Origin: Schistocephalus solidus
Lineage: Eukaryota > Platyhelminthes > Cestoda > Diphyllobothriidea > Diphyllobothriidae
Direction of reading: 5' to 3'
Length of the DNA: 64,000 nucleotides
NCBI GenBank assembly: GCA_017591395.1
Contig: WEDG01003969.1
Coordinates: forward strand, 17,608 to 81,607
Under the pieces are notes generated by a model. It searched no databases and had not been told where the DNA came from. It saw nothing but the letters and a program-made list of their open reading frames with translations. This document shows, piece by piece, positions 43,980 to 56,078 of the stretch. Each line of letters opens with the position of its first letter. Position 1 is the first letter of the stretch. Position numbers and translations under genes: made by a program.

Positions 43980-44931
43980 CAGTAGATTTCCTACCTCATG
44001 AAATGTCAACTGAAATTCTGAAATGTGTTTTCGATCCAGATAAACTACTTAAGTGGGGTCGTCGTATTGATTATCGTGCAGCCTATTCCTAAAATATTTC
44101 AGTCACGGTAGAATGTCGGCTTTTGAAAGAGCTGCTTTCTGAACGTCCACAAAAAGTATACTTTGTAAGAAATTGCTACTTCAGTAGTATGCATTTTTCT
44201 CACTGCTTTTCAATGAACTTGTTAATTTCCATATATTTTACAGAAAACAATACATGAATATTATTTATTGTGCCCATTTGATAGCAAATTACGTCTTCTT
44301 CATTTTTTTGCTTGAAGAAATGGTATCTTACGGTTTTAATTAAGTTTATAACTCTGAGACTTTGTAAGACCTTGAAATTTTCATCCGTAATGCATCGTAT
44401 TCGTCAATTTATTAATGCTGCCTACAATGTATGCAACATGTTCCAAATCCATTACAATATTTTATAAGAACTGTGTGACCTCTTATTCGTTCGTACCTTA
44501 GAGGAATTCTTGAGTTTCCTTACACAGTGTACACTGCATGTATCTTGGAAACCGTGAATTCTAGTGTAACGGCTGGTGAAGTTCAAAATTATTCTGCAAT
44601 TTATAAACAAAGAAGACGTAATTGACTATCAAACAGGTACAATAAATAATATTTTTGTGCGTGTTTTCTGTAAAATATATTTGAATTACTAAGATCATCG
44701 AAAATCAATTAGAAAATTGCATACTACTTAAGTAGCAATGTTTAACAGCATATACTTTTTGTGGACGGTCAGAAATAAGCTCTTTCAAAAGCCGGTATCC
44801 TACGGTGATTTAAATATCTGGGGATAAGGCTGCATGATAATCAATAGGACAACCCCACATAAATAATTTACTGGAATCGAAAGCACATTTCGGAATTTCG
44901 GTTGATAATTAATCAGTTAGGGAATCTACTG
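43980..44931. mobile_element. non-autonomous DNA transposon, long terminal inverted repeats, TA flanks
   Basis: The element begins CAGTAGATTTCC after TA (43978-43979) and ends ggaatctactg before TA (44932-44933). The arms are inverted copies of about 350 bp: the left reads cggcttttgaaagagctgct and gtccacaaaaagtatac, the right its complement. The spacer is about 250 bp. No transposase frame is present. TA target and CAGTAGA ends fit a Tc1/mariner- or pogo-type family. Confidence 0.75.
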
Positions 44932-44933
44932 TA

Positions 44934-45779
44934 TGTATATTGATGACTATTGTAAACGTAAATCGTATTGATACGGATAGAGAATTTGTTCTGCACGCTT
45001 TAACTTAAATGCATATCCTTATTTTCCGCTTTATAAACGGTTCCATTTACTGATCGTTAAAATTTCACAATTACCTCTTTAACCGTTTCAATTAACTGAA
45101 GTTGCTGTCTTTATAGCATATACTAGTATCGTTTCCAAAACTGTACGTGACGAATTGTCTTTATGCTCACAGGCCTGCAACTGCAACATGTGGTAAGTAG
45201 TGGTCTTTAATGACCAGTTAGGCAATCTTGCTATTGTACTTGAGAAGAAAATTATCTCCACATCGGCCTCGGATTTGTTTATGTATTGCACCTCAAATGA
45301 GCTCTGGTTTAAAACAACCCTTAAAGTAAGGCAAACAATCTGACCTTATCTTGTCTTAATTCATTAATCTGGGCTACTGTTCTATCGGTCACGCAACCTC
45401 AGAGTGAACGCTGTCTCTGTTTGTGACAAGTCGGTCTCGGTTGAAAAAACGCTGAAACCAGTACTTCACAGGGATGCTGCCGCAACAAGGATCGAAACAT
45501 GGTCGTTGGTAATTTTTCTACCACACAAATATTAGGCCTCCCAAACGTCCTACAGCAACAGACCAACTATAGGTATGGGTCCGTTTTTGATTTTATTGGG
45601 AATAGGTGCTCAGGAAAAAAACTATGTCGTAGCACAGTGATAAAAGGGTTACAGACACTCGGGGTCACAATCAGGTGAATACCAACTTAGGAGGAGACGG
45701 CAGCAAGCACCAGAAGGTGAGCATGCAGTGACCCAACGCCGTGCGCTTGTTGAACGCTGAACCTCTCGCATCTACATGC
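44934..45779. other. intergenic, nothing recognised
   Basis: No gene motif or repeat copy recognised. Confidence 0.4.
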
Positions 45780-45970
45780 GCGTGCGTGCCAGTGGCCGTC
45801 TGGCCCTCACCAATCCCGGCTGTCCAAACCGGCCAATCACCTTCAAGGCTGACTCGCACATGACTTGGTCACTGTCTCACACAGGGGGATGCCGCTCTCG
45901 CGGCGGTTAGACGTCCCCTCGTCCGGCAGCGAACTTCTCCGATAGTTCTCTACAGAATACACTCTCCTCG
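45780..45970. repeat. dispersed repeat, related to 34020-34310
   Basis: gtgcgtgccagtggcc, ccaatcccggctgtcc, ccggccaatc, aaggctgactc and the end gatagttctctacagaatac follow the same order as near 34.1 kb. Confidence 0.55.
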
Positions 45971-47059
45971 CATATGGTGTCCCCATTTTATCCCCATCTA
46001 CGGAACCGGGCCTGAAGGTCGTAGCGGTTGGGGTCTCCCTAAATCATTTAAGCTGCTACTGTGATAAGCATCATTCCGTAAAAAAGCCTGATACTGACGA
46101 CTGGGCAACGCGCATCTGACAGGTGTATCAACTGGGGTGCGATTGTACAACAAGTTAGAACAAATGTACATTTTAACTGTGGTTGACTGGTCACGAGTAG
46201 ATGCTCTGAGGACGGCTTGGGGGTGCGTGCACGCTAGGGTGCAGATGCCTGTGCATCACATGACGATGGACGCCTAATAAAAACAAGCCGAATAACCTGA
46301 TTCCCTGCGGTAGTCCTCAAGATTGCACTAGGAGTGAAAACAGTTTGAATGAAGGAAGAAAATTGAACGTTAGTCAGGGAACTGCACCTGTGGTTCGCTA
46401 TGAGAGACGAGCTTACAAGTCTCCCCTTCCGACACTTTTCCATGTCAGGCGCCCATTTCTATCGTCAAAACGGAGTTGCTCCGCCGCGGTTGGCATTGCT
46501 TCATTATGGTATGGATGCTCAGTGTAGTGTCTGTTGTCCGCACTGTCTAGACATAACGCCACGCCTGCACGAAAAAGCAACTTTCGAGGTCGTGTACGCA
46601 GGGCAATTGACCACCCTTCAGCCTATGAAATTCCCGTCTTTGCCATATACCCCGCCATGTCCCCAAGACTCCTCCCTTGTGATATTTCCCGTTCTCAGTA
46701 CACGTCCTGCTTACAGCCATTCTTCTATTTTGGAAACACAACATTGGCGACTCAGTGTAACGAACATGGCTACATTACTGCCTACACCGCTAACCTTCTG
46801 GTCTAAAATGCTCCAAAACACTCAAATGACTCATGGTTACAATGAAGGAAAACGTTTGGGAATTATATTGAACTGATTCCGATGATATCGCCCTCAATTA
46901 CACTAGACGTTAACTCTAAACGGAAACTCCTGCGAACCAATCTCGGAGAGATGGAACAACAGTACTTCGACGCCCTTAAGTTACAAGAGGCTACCGATCT
47001 ACAAACAACATTCACAAAGCTCGAGGCAGCGTGAGGCGGAAAAGACAACGTTTTCCTGA
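45971..47059. other. region before gypsy pol, no gag recognised
   Basis: If the gypsy element at 47.06 kb kept its gag or protease they should be here. The frames at 46400-46876 show no zinc knuckle or DSG/DTG protease motif that I can identify. Confidence 0.35.
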
Positions 47060-49400
47060 GTCCACTATGCAGTGGCACCAGAGGTCGCGGAAGAACTGGA
47101 TCGCCTATAGAAAGCGGACCTTATCGAGCGGCCACAACATTCCCTGCTCCTTAGCCGGATGATACCGTGCGTGTCTGCGGTGACTACATGCTGACGATCA
47201 ACCCAGCAACTAATCTGAATCCTTATCCTTTCCCACGGATCGAGGATCTGTATATATGTCTCTCTTGAGTGACCAACAATTTACAACTTTGGACCTGAAG
47301 CAAGCCCAAAACCAAGTCATTCTAGATCCGGAATCCCAAGACGCCACAACCATCAATACGCACTGGGGTTTATTTCGATACAAATAAATCCCATTTGGAG
47401 TAAGTTCTGTTCGGTTTATTTCAATGCTTGATTTCTAGCCTCACGTTTGCGCATATCTGGATGATATATTAGTTACCGGTTCATCTGAAAATAGTCACCT
47501 AGAGACTCTAAACCTAGTACTAGCAGGTTTAGAAGACACAGGTTTAAAATTCAGGAAAGATAAGTGCACTTTCCTTGCAGACTCGGTGGAATACCTCGGA
47601 TTTAAGGTGGATAAAACTGGTCTCCACACGCTCAAACATAAACTCAAAGCCTTAAAGACAGCTCCGTGCCCCAGCAATATTAGTCAACTGCGTTCATTCC
47701 TTGGGTTGGTTGCCCACTTTAGTCGATTTATGAATCAATCGGCTAGAATTCTGAAGCCCCTTTATCGATTACTCGAAAAGAATCGTTGTTTGAACTGGTT
47801 GGAGGTGGAAAAATTCTTCTGAACAGACAAAGGCGGCCCTTACCTCCAAAAGCCTATCATACTCAACTGCGATACGTCACCGTATGGCATAGGTTCGATT
47901 CTCATGCACCAAATGCCTTTTGGGACCGAGATACTGATTGCCATTGCACCAAGAACGATGTCCCAGGCGGAAACCAACTACTCAAAGCTAACTCAAGAGG
48001 CCTTAGCAATAATACTTGACCTACAGCGCTTCCACTTGTATCTTTTTGGCCGGCCCTTCAAGATTCACACTGTCCGCAAACTCCTCTTAGGTTTGTTTGG
48101 TTAAAAACGAGGGATACAGCAAACGTCCTCACTCAGAATGCAACGATGGGCCTACCCATATGCAATGAACTATGTTAGGGGTAGTGCAAACGTAGTAGCT
48201 GATGCCTTGAGTAGGCTTTCCATTGACGACGATGGTGTTAACGGAGCACCTGCTTTTGAGACCGGGAATATTTTGCAGAACTTAGTCAACGCACCCGTAA
48301 CCTGTCAACGAATTAGACAGTGGACATTGAGATATCCTCTCTTAAGTCGGGTAAAAAGATTCTTGCAATCGGGCTGGCCATCCTCTGCCTCCCCTGAACT
48401 TCAGCAATTCTACAGCTTTTAGAACGAATTGAGTCTACAAGACAGTCGTGTATTTGTGCCACCACAAGGCCGACAGGCCACCCTTACAGACCCGCACAAT
48501 GCTCATCCTGGTACAGTGAGCGTTAAAGTTCTCGCTCGCAGTTTTGTTTGGTGGCCCGAAATCGACGAAGACATAGAAAACATGGTAAAGATGTGTCATG
48601 TGTGTCAAATAACACAAAAGAGCTTACTGAAAGTGCCTTAGAAGCCTTGGGCATGGTCCTACTTGCCCTGGAAAAGGGTACACATTGACTATTTTGGGCC
48701 GCTCCAAGGCCATATTGTCTTGTTAGTGGTTGATGCCCACACTGATAGGATTGAAGCTATTCCGAACGGAAACTCTGGTTCTTCAATTAATACAATCAAC
48801 AAGCTGCGAGCTGTTTTTATACTATTGGAATACCTGGAATGGGCATTTCAGACAATGGCCCGGCCCTTACTAGTTCAGAATTCATGGAAAAAATCGAATT
48901 AGACATTTAACTTGACTTTAAATGGTCTCGTAGAGCATGCGATTCAGACGATAAAACACGGATTAGCCACCGTGTGCGCTGGGACGGTACCCCGCGTGTA
49001 GCTTCTCTTCAATAACAATCATCTTCTACATCCCGAAGTTCCCCAAGCTCATCTGTCCTGCGTGTCCAGCCTCCTTCATCTCGTCCCACCTCAGCATTGT
49101 CCTTCTGTCCGCCTTACGCTCCTGGCCGGTTCGCTGCTGGAGGCACGCAAGTCTTTGCCCCAGCCACTCGAGAACTCGTATCCAATCCAAGTACATCAGT
49201 TCACTGATTGGTTTCAGGCGACAGAGAACATACGGTTTGCGTTGGGGAATATCAACACACTAATAACAGCAACTGGCCCGAAGGGACATCTAGCGGCAAT
49301 CGTTCGCAGACCTCTTGTACGCGCTTCCACTCAGCAAAGTTTGTCCTACCTAATCCGTCTTCCTTGGCTACTGATTTGGGAAACCTTCGTGTTGTCGACC
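47060..49400 (+). pseudogene. Ty3/gypsy pol remnant, Mag-like (RT, RNase H, integrase)
   Basis: RT pieces in order: YAVAPEVAEELDRL (47067), VRVCGDYMLTINPATN, QQFTTLDLKQAQNQV, AYLDDILVTG (about 47455, motif intact), EYLGFKVDKTGLH, LRSFLGLVAHFSRFM. RNase H: NCDTSPYGIGSIL then ETNYSKLTQEALAI. Integrase: HNAHPG...CHVCQ zinc finger (48490-48610), VHIDYFGPLQGH (first Asp), GISDNGPALTSSEF (second Asp, shifted frame near 48840) and NGLVEHAIQTIKHG (Glu). It is broken by frameshifts and stops throughout (for example TGA at 47821-47823 and TAG at 48420-48422). WKRVHIDYFGP resembles Mag-lineage integrases. Terminal repeats were not found. Confidence 0.9.
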
Positions 49401-50689
49401 TCATGACTTCGACACCAGTATTAGGGGTGGCTCAGAGTTCCTACAAGTTTTTTTTACCTAGACACGGGAAAAGAGGCCTCCCGGGGAGTATGGTTAGCCA
49501 TGCGCAAAATTCCAGGAAGTTAAACATGATCGTGTTCTAACTCTACTTCAAACTTTCACCCTAATCCTAATTTTGTCCACAACGCTAGCCTTGACCCTAG
49601 CCTTAACAAGCGACTGCAATAGGGCCACTAAAAAGCACATAAAAGGTTCGGCACAATGTCAAGCGATCTGAGATTTCGCCTGCGGTTGGTTTTTTGAAAT
49701 CGAACCTGAATGACCTTACAGTTCCTGTGGGATGGAGGCCCCGGTGACCACAAAAAAGTTTCGTCATTTTGCTTCCATTTTTTCGCTAGTCACCTCACTA
49801 ATTGCCGCCTCGGACTTTATTGCAGTTGACGACGGCACTGTAACATGGAGGCTGGATTTTTGGCAGCCTTGTTGTTCATGCAGGTACTGTGAAATTAATT
49901 CTTATTTCGCAATTGTTACCACCAAGGCAGTCCTGGTGGCTTCAGCATGTAGATCTGATGGGCTCAGTGACATTTTCGTGGCTGGCATCCATCAGCTCTG
50001 TTCAATGGCATCCTTCTGCAAGATTTGACTGTGATATAGACTGATTCGCCTTTTGTTGGACAACTTGTGTTCAGTCAGACCCCGAGCTGTTGTGTTCGGC
50101 TTTGTTGGTTCCGTCCTCCATCAAGACTGTCTATGCTGGCTGGAATTGCAGCCCAATTTTGGAGCTGAGTTGGCGGCCGGCCCAGCCTTCGACATAAGGC
50201 TTCACCTTTGACGCGAGTGTCACTGCAGTCTGCCTTCTTACAAATATGCAGTTGTCAAGTTGCCAGGGAAATGATTGAGGGTTCGGAAGTGAGGTGTTGA
50301 AGATGCGAATAATGTTTCCTATGCATGTCTGCCAGACTTAATACATATGCAGTTCCAAGGGAAAACTCGACAAGTTACCCTTATCTGGATTAGCCTGCAG
50401 GTCAACCTGGTTGCCACTGCATGAAGCACGGCCTTGTTAAGCTACCGATGACGACTGGGCGTCAGGTACGACGCAGAAGGAAAAACATGCGCGTTATGGG
50501 GCTGTGGAACAAGCTGTCACTCCTAAAACGTATATCGCATACCTAGACTTCCCACAGCCTTCTTGTGGCGAAGCCCAATCTTAACTTGTAGCCACATTAG
50601 TTTGAATGTTTATGAAGCAACAAATGCCCTAAAAAACCCATTGGGAGAGGGGTGGCTGTTTAAAAACAAGACAGAAGTAGACGAAGAGG
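49401..50689. other. intergenic with telomere-like stretch
   Basis: No gene recognised. A degenerate stretch (caccctaatcctaatttt, gaccctagccttaacaag) lies at 49557-49612. Confidence 0.4.
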
Positions 50690-50770
50690 CGATCGCTAGA
50701 ACAGGTTGTTTATTGACCTAACCTTCCGGATTCTCTCCCAAGCCTGCCATCAGTTTCCTCTTCTGAGTTG
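50690..50770 (-). repeat. eroded Penelope-type hammerhead relic
   Basis: On the minus strand ctgatgg (50753-50747), gagaatccggaaggttaggtc and caataaac align with the hammerheads at 34.4 and 39.1 kb, but CTGATGA and CGAAAC are both mutated. Confidence 0.5.
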
Positions 50771-51876
50771 CCTAATGGGACTTGCCTGTTCGCTTCAGTA
50801 AACGAGTCTCAGTACATGTACCATGAAAAATATAAAGAAATCATCCTGGCGCTATTTACGGGTTATTAAATGTTCCCCAAAACGGGCTACGCAGACTTCA
50901 CGAGGTCTACTCCTGGTCAATTGAGTTGTTCTGGTAGATTTTTTCCTTTTTGGCACTTCAATCAACACGCACGCGACGGAAGTCAACTTCCTGGCTAAAA
51001 ACTACACCCGAGCCGACCCCAGGTTGAGACGTATTCCATCCACCGGAACGAAGATATCAAGTGAACTGATGCAGGGGGAGTTATATTAGAATTCACACAA
51101 GTCAGTAAGCCCCACCCTGACCCAGAAAGAAGAGTACCTGATAAAATAAAGAGGCATTGTTTATTACTATCACTTGACAAATCCGTCTCCCAAAAAGACG
51201 AAGACCCCGCCTCAACCGCTAGGCTTGGCAGTAAGTCAACATTCGTCGCTCATGCCGGATCACATCTCTTAACGAGAATTTTGTGCGGTTGAAAGTAGAG
51301 CAATATGCCGTCTTTCGTAACAAATGGATTAAGTGGGCTAAGTAAGCAGTACTCGTCGATACGACTGCATATCAGAGATACCCTGACCAGGGCGAATCGT
51401 GTGGCTTTAGATTTGTTTACCTTTTTGACTACGCCTTTTTTTAAGTCGGTCCACTCTAGACAATCGAAACCTTATCCCAGCATAGTTAGAAAGTAACTCA
51501 ATGGGGCATCAATCGATCAACCAACGATCCACCTCGGAATCTGAGAAGGTTGCTCGTCTTTGACCCCAAAAACGACGATCCTGACCTCATGCTCAACGAA
51601 CTCCATCGAACGTACCCAATCCCGGGAGTCGCGAGCGAAAATCAATCTGCATAGCATCGAGAAAACTAGTATACTTGAGTTGAAGGTCCCCCTATCTTCC
51701 ACACGACCAAAATAGGACTTAACAGTGATAGTGTAAAAAGCTGCTGAGTATCAGACATTATTCTGGATGCATTCATGAAACGATAAACTCGCGCAGATTC
51801 GAATGAGGATCGATTGTTTGTGATGCGGTCAATTTGTATCATGGGGATAGTGTGGACTTTTAACGACTTTACAGAA
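50771..51876. other. intergenic, no gene recognised
   Basis: Short frames on both strands without a motif, directly 3' of the SR-protein gene. Confidence 0.4.
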
Positions 51877-51882
51877 TTTATT
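51877..51882 (-). terminator. AATAAA polyadenylation signal of the SR-protein gene
   Basis: AATAAA on the minus strand, about 175 bases after the TGA at 52060-52058. Confidence 0.55.
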
Positions 51883-52057
51883 CGCAAACACTTGATGTGG
51901 GAAATTACAAATGGTCATTAATTTTTCTGACCACAACACAATTTTTAATATAAAAATGCTGGTTTGAGGGGAGCAAAGAACGACACCAAATTTTAACAAT
52001 ACATCTCCATGGCGGCATGGTAAAATGCATCCGCGGGCCGAGTTCCATCCATGAAAT

Positions 52058-55000
52058 TCAATCCTTCTCGTTATCGCTTCCATCTACAAAAACCAAATTG
52101 TAGTGCATGTAGGAAAATTACATTGCCGAAAGTAGACGATTGCCTAGCAACCCAGGAGAATATCTTTGCGGTAATGGCATACGAAAACTAGCGGCAGCTG
52201 GCATGCCATTGGGATTACGTTACGAAATGTCTTAAATCACGAGCATGAGACCTCCACGAAATGACCGACAGTACGCCGGCTAAGTGTAACCTGCGTTAGA
52301 GATCAGACTTCAAATCAATCGAATGCCAGTAAGAAATCGAACTGAAGTAGCTCTTAATCGCAAAAAAAAACATTATTTTAAGGCACAAACTCAAAATTCG
52401 AAAATGCATACCTCGACTTCCGTAGGAACGATCATCACGGGGGGAACCGGACACAGACCTATGGCGAGGTGAGCGTGAAGGAGATCGAGACGACCGGGGC
52501 GTACGCTTTTCGCTTCCATTTTCGTCTGAACGCGATTCCCGGCGGCGGTCGCTGCCTTTTTTACTGGAGCCATTGACTGGGCTGGAGCTGACACGAGATT
52601 CAGCTCTCGAAACAGATCGAGAATGCTCTGAAGACGCAGAACGATGCCTTGGAGAAGATGCCGATCGATGCGAGACTTCACTTCTGTGACGCGAAGTCCG
52701 ACGGCCTGACGACGCACGAGCTCGTTTTCTATCAGAGGAGCTGGATTTGTCTCGGGACAAATAGTTTGAAATTGATCGATCCCGAGAACGAGATCTATGA
52801 TTTGAATCGGCTGAGGAAGCAGACCGATCCCTAGATCTCTTTGGTGGACGTGATCCATCACGAGTGGAATCTCGTGTCGGAGACTTTCTTTTTGAACTGG
52901 AGCGCGAAACAGATCTGGACGAACGTCGTCGGGAGGTGGGCTTTCGTTTAGTTTTTGGGCTGGACGGCGATCGGCGGTACTTTCTTTCACGACTGTCGCT
53001 AAAAGGGTTGGAGACAACACTGACAGATTCATCAGTGCATACAAAAGACGAAAATCACAATAAAACTAATGTTTAGGAAGACAATATCACAAAAAAAAAC
53101 ATTTCGGACAAAACAATAACAAATAATTACCTTCGGTCCCGTCGTCTGGAACCAGATGGCGAGCGTCTACGGTGTGCTGGAGACCTTCGGCGTCTCGGGG
53201 ATGGGCTTCGCCTTCGACGACTTCTTGAACGTGATCGCGGTCGGTCACGGCGACTAAAGCATAAAATGAAACAAGACTGAATTAAAGTGGTAAATACACC
53301 TGAAAAGTTCTTGGCGCATAAGGGCCAGAAAGGTCAGTCTCCGGTTGAATAGGTTCGTCTGAAAGAACAGCGTCCTGGTGAGCGGAAAACTCTGGACTTC
53401 TTAACAGGTCCAGAGGCTTATAGAAGCGAGCGCTCACTTCGAAGCAACTGAATCGCAAAGCAAAGGGCCCAGATGCGTTGAAACGGCCTACTAATGTCAG
53501 GCCATCAACCTCGATGCCCGGTTAGTAATTGGTCAGAGCAACCACTCAAAGAAAATTACCATTAGACTTTTGACGGCTTTACGAGTCGGGTTCGCCGCAC
53601 CATCAATGACGGTCATTCATTACAAGCGATCGGCGGCAGACACCCGGACGCAATAGTTAGTTGTCATATCAGCCTTGAAAATCGAAGACCGCAGGGCCAG
53701 GGATGCGTCCAAGGTCAGTCCTGACTCCGGCCGTCTACATCTTCAGTTGACCACCTCAAAATTGTAGCGGAAGTACAAAAGCATGGTTACACGAACTCCA
53801 GCTACAGCGGCGACCGTCGTTAACAACTGCCTTCTGTGTATTTGAATGGTTTACTCCTCAGCACTCTACTTTGCCTAGCGGTAGTTTGATTAAATCCTTG
53901 AGGAAGACCAACAACCCGGACGGCTACACAGGCCAAGCAAATCCGAGCTGGCGCATTGACTTATCTGATTTCCCGGCTTTGACGAGGTCAACGGTAGCCG
54001 TTTCGAAAAAAAATCCACCCATAAGGACATAGCAGCAGTAGCCTTCACCTTCCTCTAGCAAAATTAAACCAGTAATGAAACTCACCATCCCTAACTCGAA
54101 GAAAAAAGATGGTTATTTGACTGAAACCGACGATTTGATTATGAAGGCGTATGGAGACTGGAAATGAGGAAAACCAAAATCGAGTCGGAGGGAAGGGTAG
54201 ATAGAAGAGCCGATAGTTTCGACGATTGACGATGGACCTAGGTGACTTTTTCTAGGAGATGTGATTCCAATGAAGCGAGGAGGGTGGATTCACCGGTTGC
54301 GCCACGCGAGGTAGGTGCGTAAAAAGCGCATGGAGTAACACGGTGAGATTGTTAAAAATATTAATAAGGGGCATAATTTACCCGATTTAAAAACTAACAT
54401 CTTAATCAAAAAGAGGCGTCATAAGACACCCATAAATGAAAGTCAATAACTAATCGATGTCGAATGAAGGCCCAGTTGGTCACTAACCATGGTTTGTGTT
54501 TAATTGCGTTCAATTAAATCCCACTTCGGGGGCTTATAAGGCGTGCATAGTCTTGGTCAGCTCCGGAAGCACTACAAGGTGCATGCAGTTGCTCACCTCC
54601 TATGTAAGTGTACGTGAAACCTAAACCGGAGTCATAGGACATCCGTATCGCAGTTTTTTTTAGTAAAACTAGACAGCTATTTAAAGGACAATAGGGTGAG
54701 TTCAATCAATAAATGACGAGTACCGATCGAGGTCGTGGTATTCGACTTCGGAGCCACTGGTTCACTAATTTAAGGTGCCAAAGCAACAAACTTGCATTCG
54801 AGATCTTCATAAATTCGGAACACAAAATCATTTCTGAAAAAGGCAAACGGACACTGGATTGACCAATGCTGGTTTATTAGCCGTTTTCAGCCAGCAGTAC
54901 ACAACCCCAGGGTTTGCAACGCCGTAACCGATGAGCCACGAGCCCGTCCCGTCGCTTGTGACTGGGTATATTAATAATAGTAGAGTAACGCCCACTATCA

Positions 55001-56078
55001 CGCTACGGGACATACTCGTCCTCTTCTCGAGTCTCGCCTACATTACCGACTAAGACATAGGAGACTGTGATGGTCAGTTTGGTTAGAACCCCTTCTGCGT
55101 TGTTAATACACCGATTGGAACCGACAGGACGCGCCTGTGGTTCAATGGTTACGGTTTTGGACTTCACCCAATATGTCACAAGTCCAAGTCTCGAGGGTCG
55201 CAAAGTCGGGGATTGGAAATTTCCGAGTTATGAGACTAATTAACCACAAATGGCCCCTACATTTGTCTGTAGTGACACGCTGACTATACCAGTGACAACA
55301 TTAGCTGCTGTCGGGATTCAAGAGTGGGCCCCACGACACAAGATGACAAGTATGTTCCGCAAAGGTATTTGAGTCCCTATACCAACAAAGCACCTAATTG
55401 CAAGATTGACTGACAGCTAACAGCCGTAAGGAAAGCAGGTGCATCCTTTACCCCGCATTCAAACGCGTAGTATATCAAGCCAACAGTTAATCGGGTGGAA
55501 CTTTCGGAGGCAGCTGAATGCAAAAACATCAACCAAAATTAATCGAGAAAAAATATCGCGTGCAACAACAGCGCGTCCTATGAAATTTAGAGCCATCGGA
55601 ACTTCGTATCTTACGGTGCCTAGTAGATAAAATACGCAGACAAATACAATGAATAAAGCCTTGCTAGGTGTTGGCAAGGACTTTCGTTAATTAACAGAAC
55701 TTTATACCCAACTACGTAGAGTGCATGACCCACAATACAAGTAGGCAGGGTGGACAAGAAGTGGAACTTACGGTTCAAGTTTAAACTTCAAAGAGTTCGC
55801 GGCATGCTCCACTCTCAAGCGCGAACCGAAGGGACTGCTACAAAGGTCAATAAAAAGCACAACGCTTACCTCCTGTCCATTCTCCTAATGGCTTTCTCTG
55901 CATCCTCCAAGTACTTGTAAACAATGAAAGCAAAACCCGGGGGATTGCGTGCAACCCAAACATCAACAATGGGCCCAAAACGATCAAATTCTCTTTCCAA
56001 CTCCACTTTTCCAACCCGAGGATCCACCCCACCGATGAAAATACGATAACCCTCAGCTTGACGATCGGACCTAGGCAT
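52058..56078 (-). CDS. SR splicing factor, SRSF3/SRSF7-like, five exons
   Basis: SR proteins bind exonic enhancers through an RRM and recruit spliceosome parts through an Arg/Ser domain, in the nucleus. Exons on the minus strand: 56078-55870, 55837-55772, 53253-53131, 52998-52412, 52083-52058. All introns are GT-AG; lengths 32, 2518, 132 and 328. The sum is 1011 bases, 336 codons plus TGA, and every junction keeps phase. The start is MPRSDRQAEGYRIFIGGVDP (RNP2 IFIGGV). WVARNPPGFAFIVYK holds RNP1 and the SRSF3/7 signature, and exon 2 (GSRLRVEHAA) supplies the last RRM strand. No CCHC knuckle follows, so it is nearer SRSF3. The rest is a long RS domain (RPRSRSRSRRRRSPSP, RSSRSPSRSPRHRS) ending GSDNEKD. 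The RS domain, about 250 residues, is longer than in vertebrate SRSF3. The gene may be autoregulated, as family members are. Confidence 0.9.
55130..55200 (+). repeat. tRNA-like sequence in intron 2, probable SINE head
   Basis: tggttcaatggttacgg (55138-55154) fits box A and agtccaagtctcgagg (55181-55196) resembles box B at a tRNA-like distance. A full cloverleaf was not found, so a worn SINE head is more likely than a tRNA gene. Confidence 0.3.

Noticed and set aside
46400..46876. Gag of the second gypsy element
   Set aside because: Position fits but no zinc knuckle or capsid-like motif could be seen.
52391..53044. Open frame of 217 codons on the minus strand over the SR-gene exon 4
   Set aside because: It is the alternative frame of the Arg/Ser-rich exon; the true frame gives RS repeats and keeps phase with the RRM exons.
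55130..55200. Functional tRNA gene
   Set aside because: Box A and box B are present but no complete acceptor and anticodon stem could be paired.
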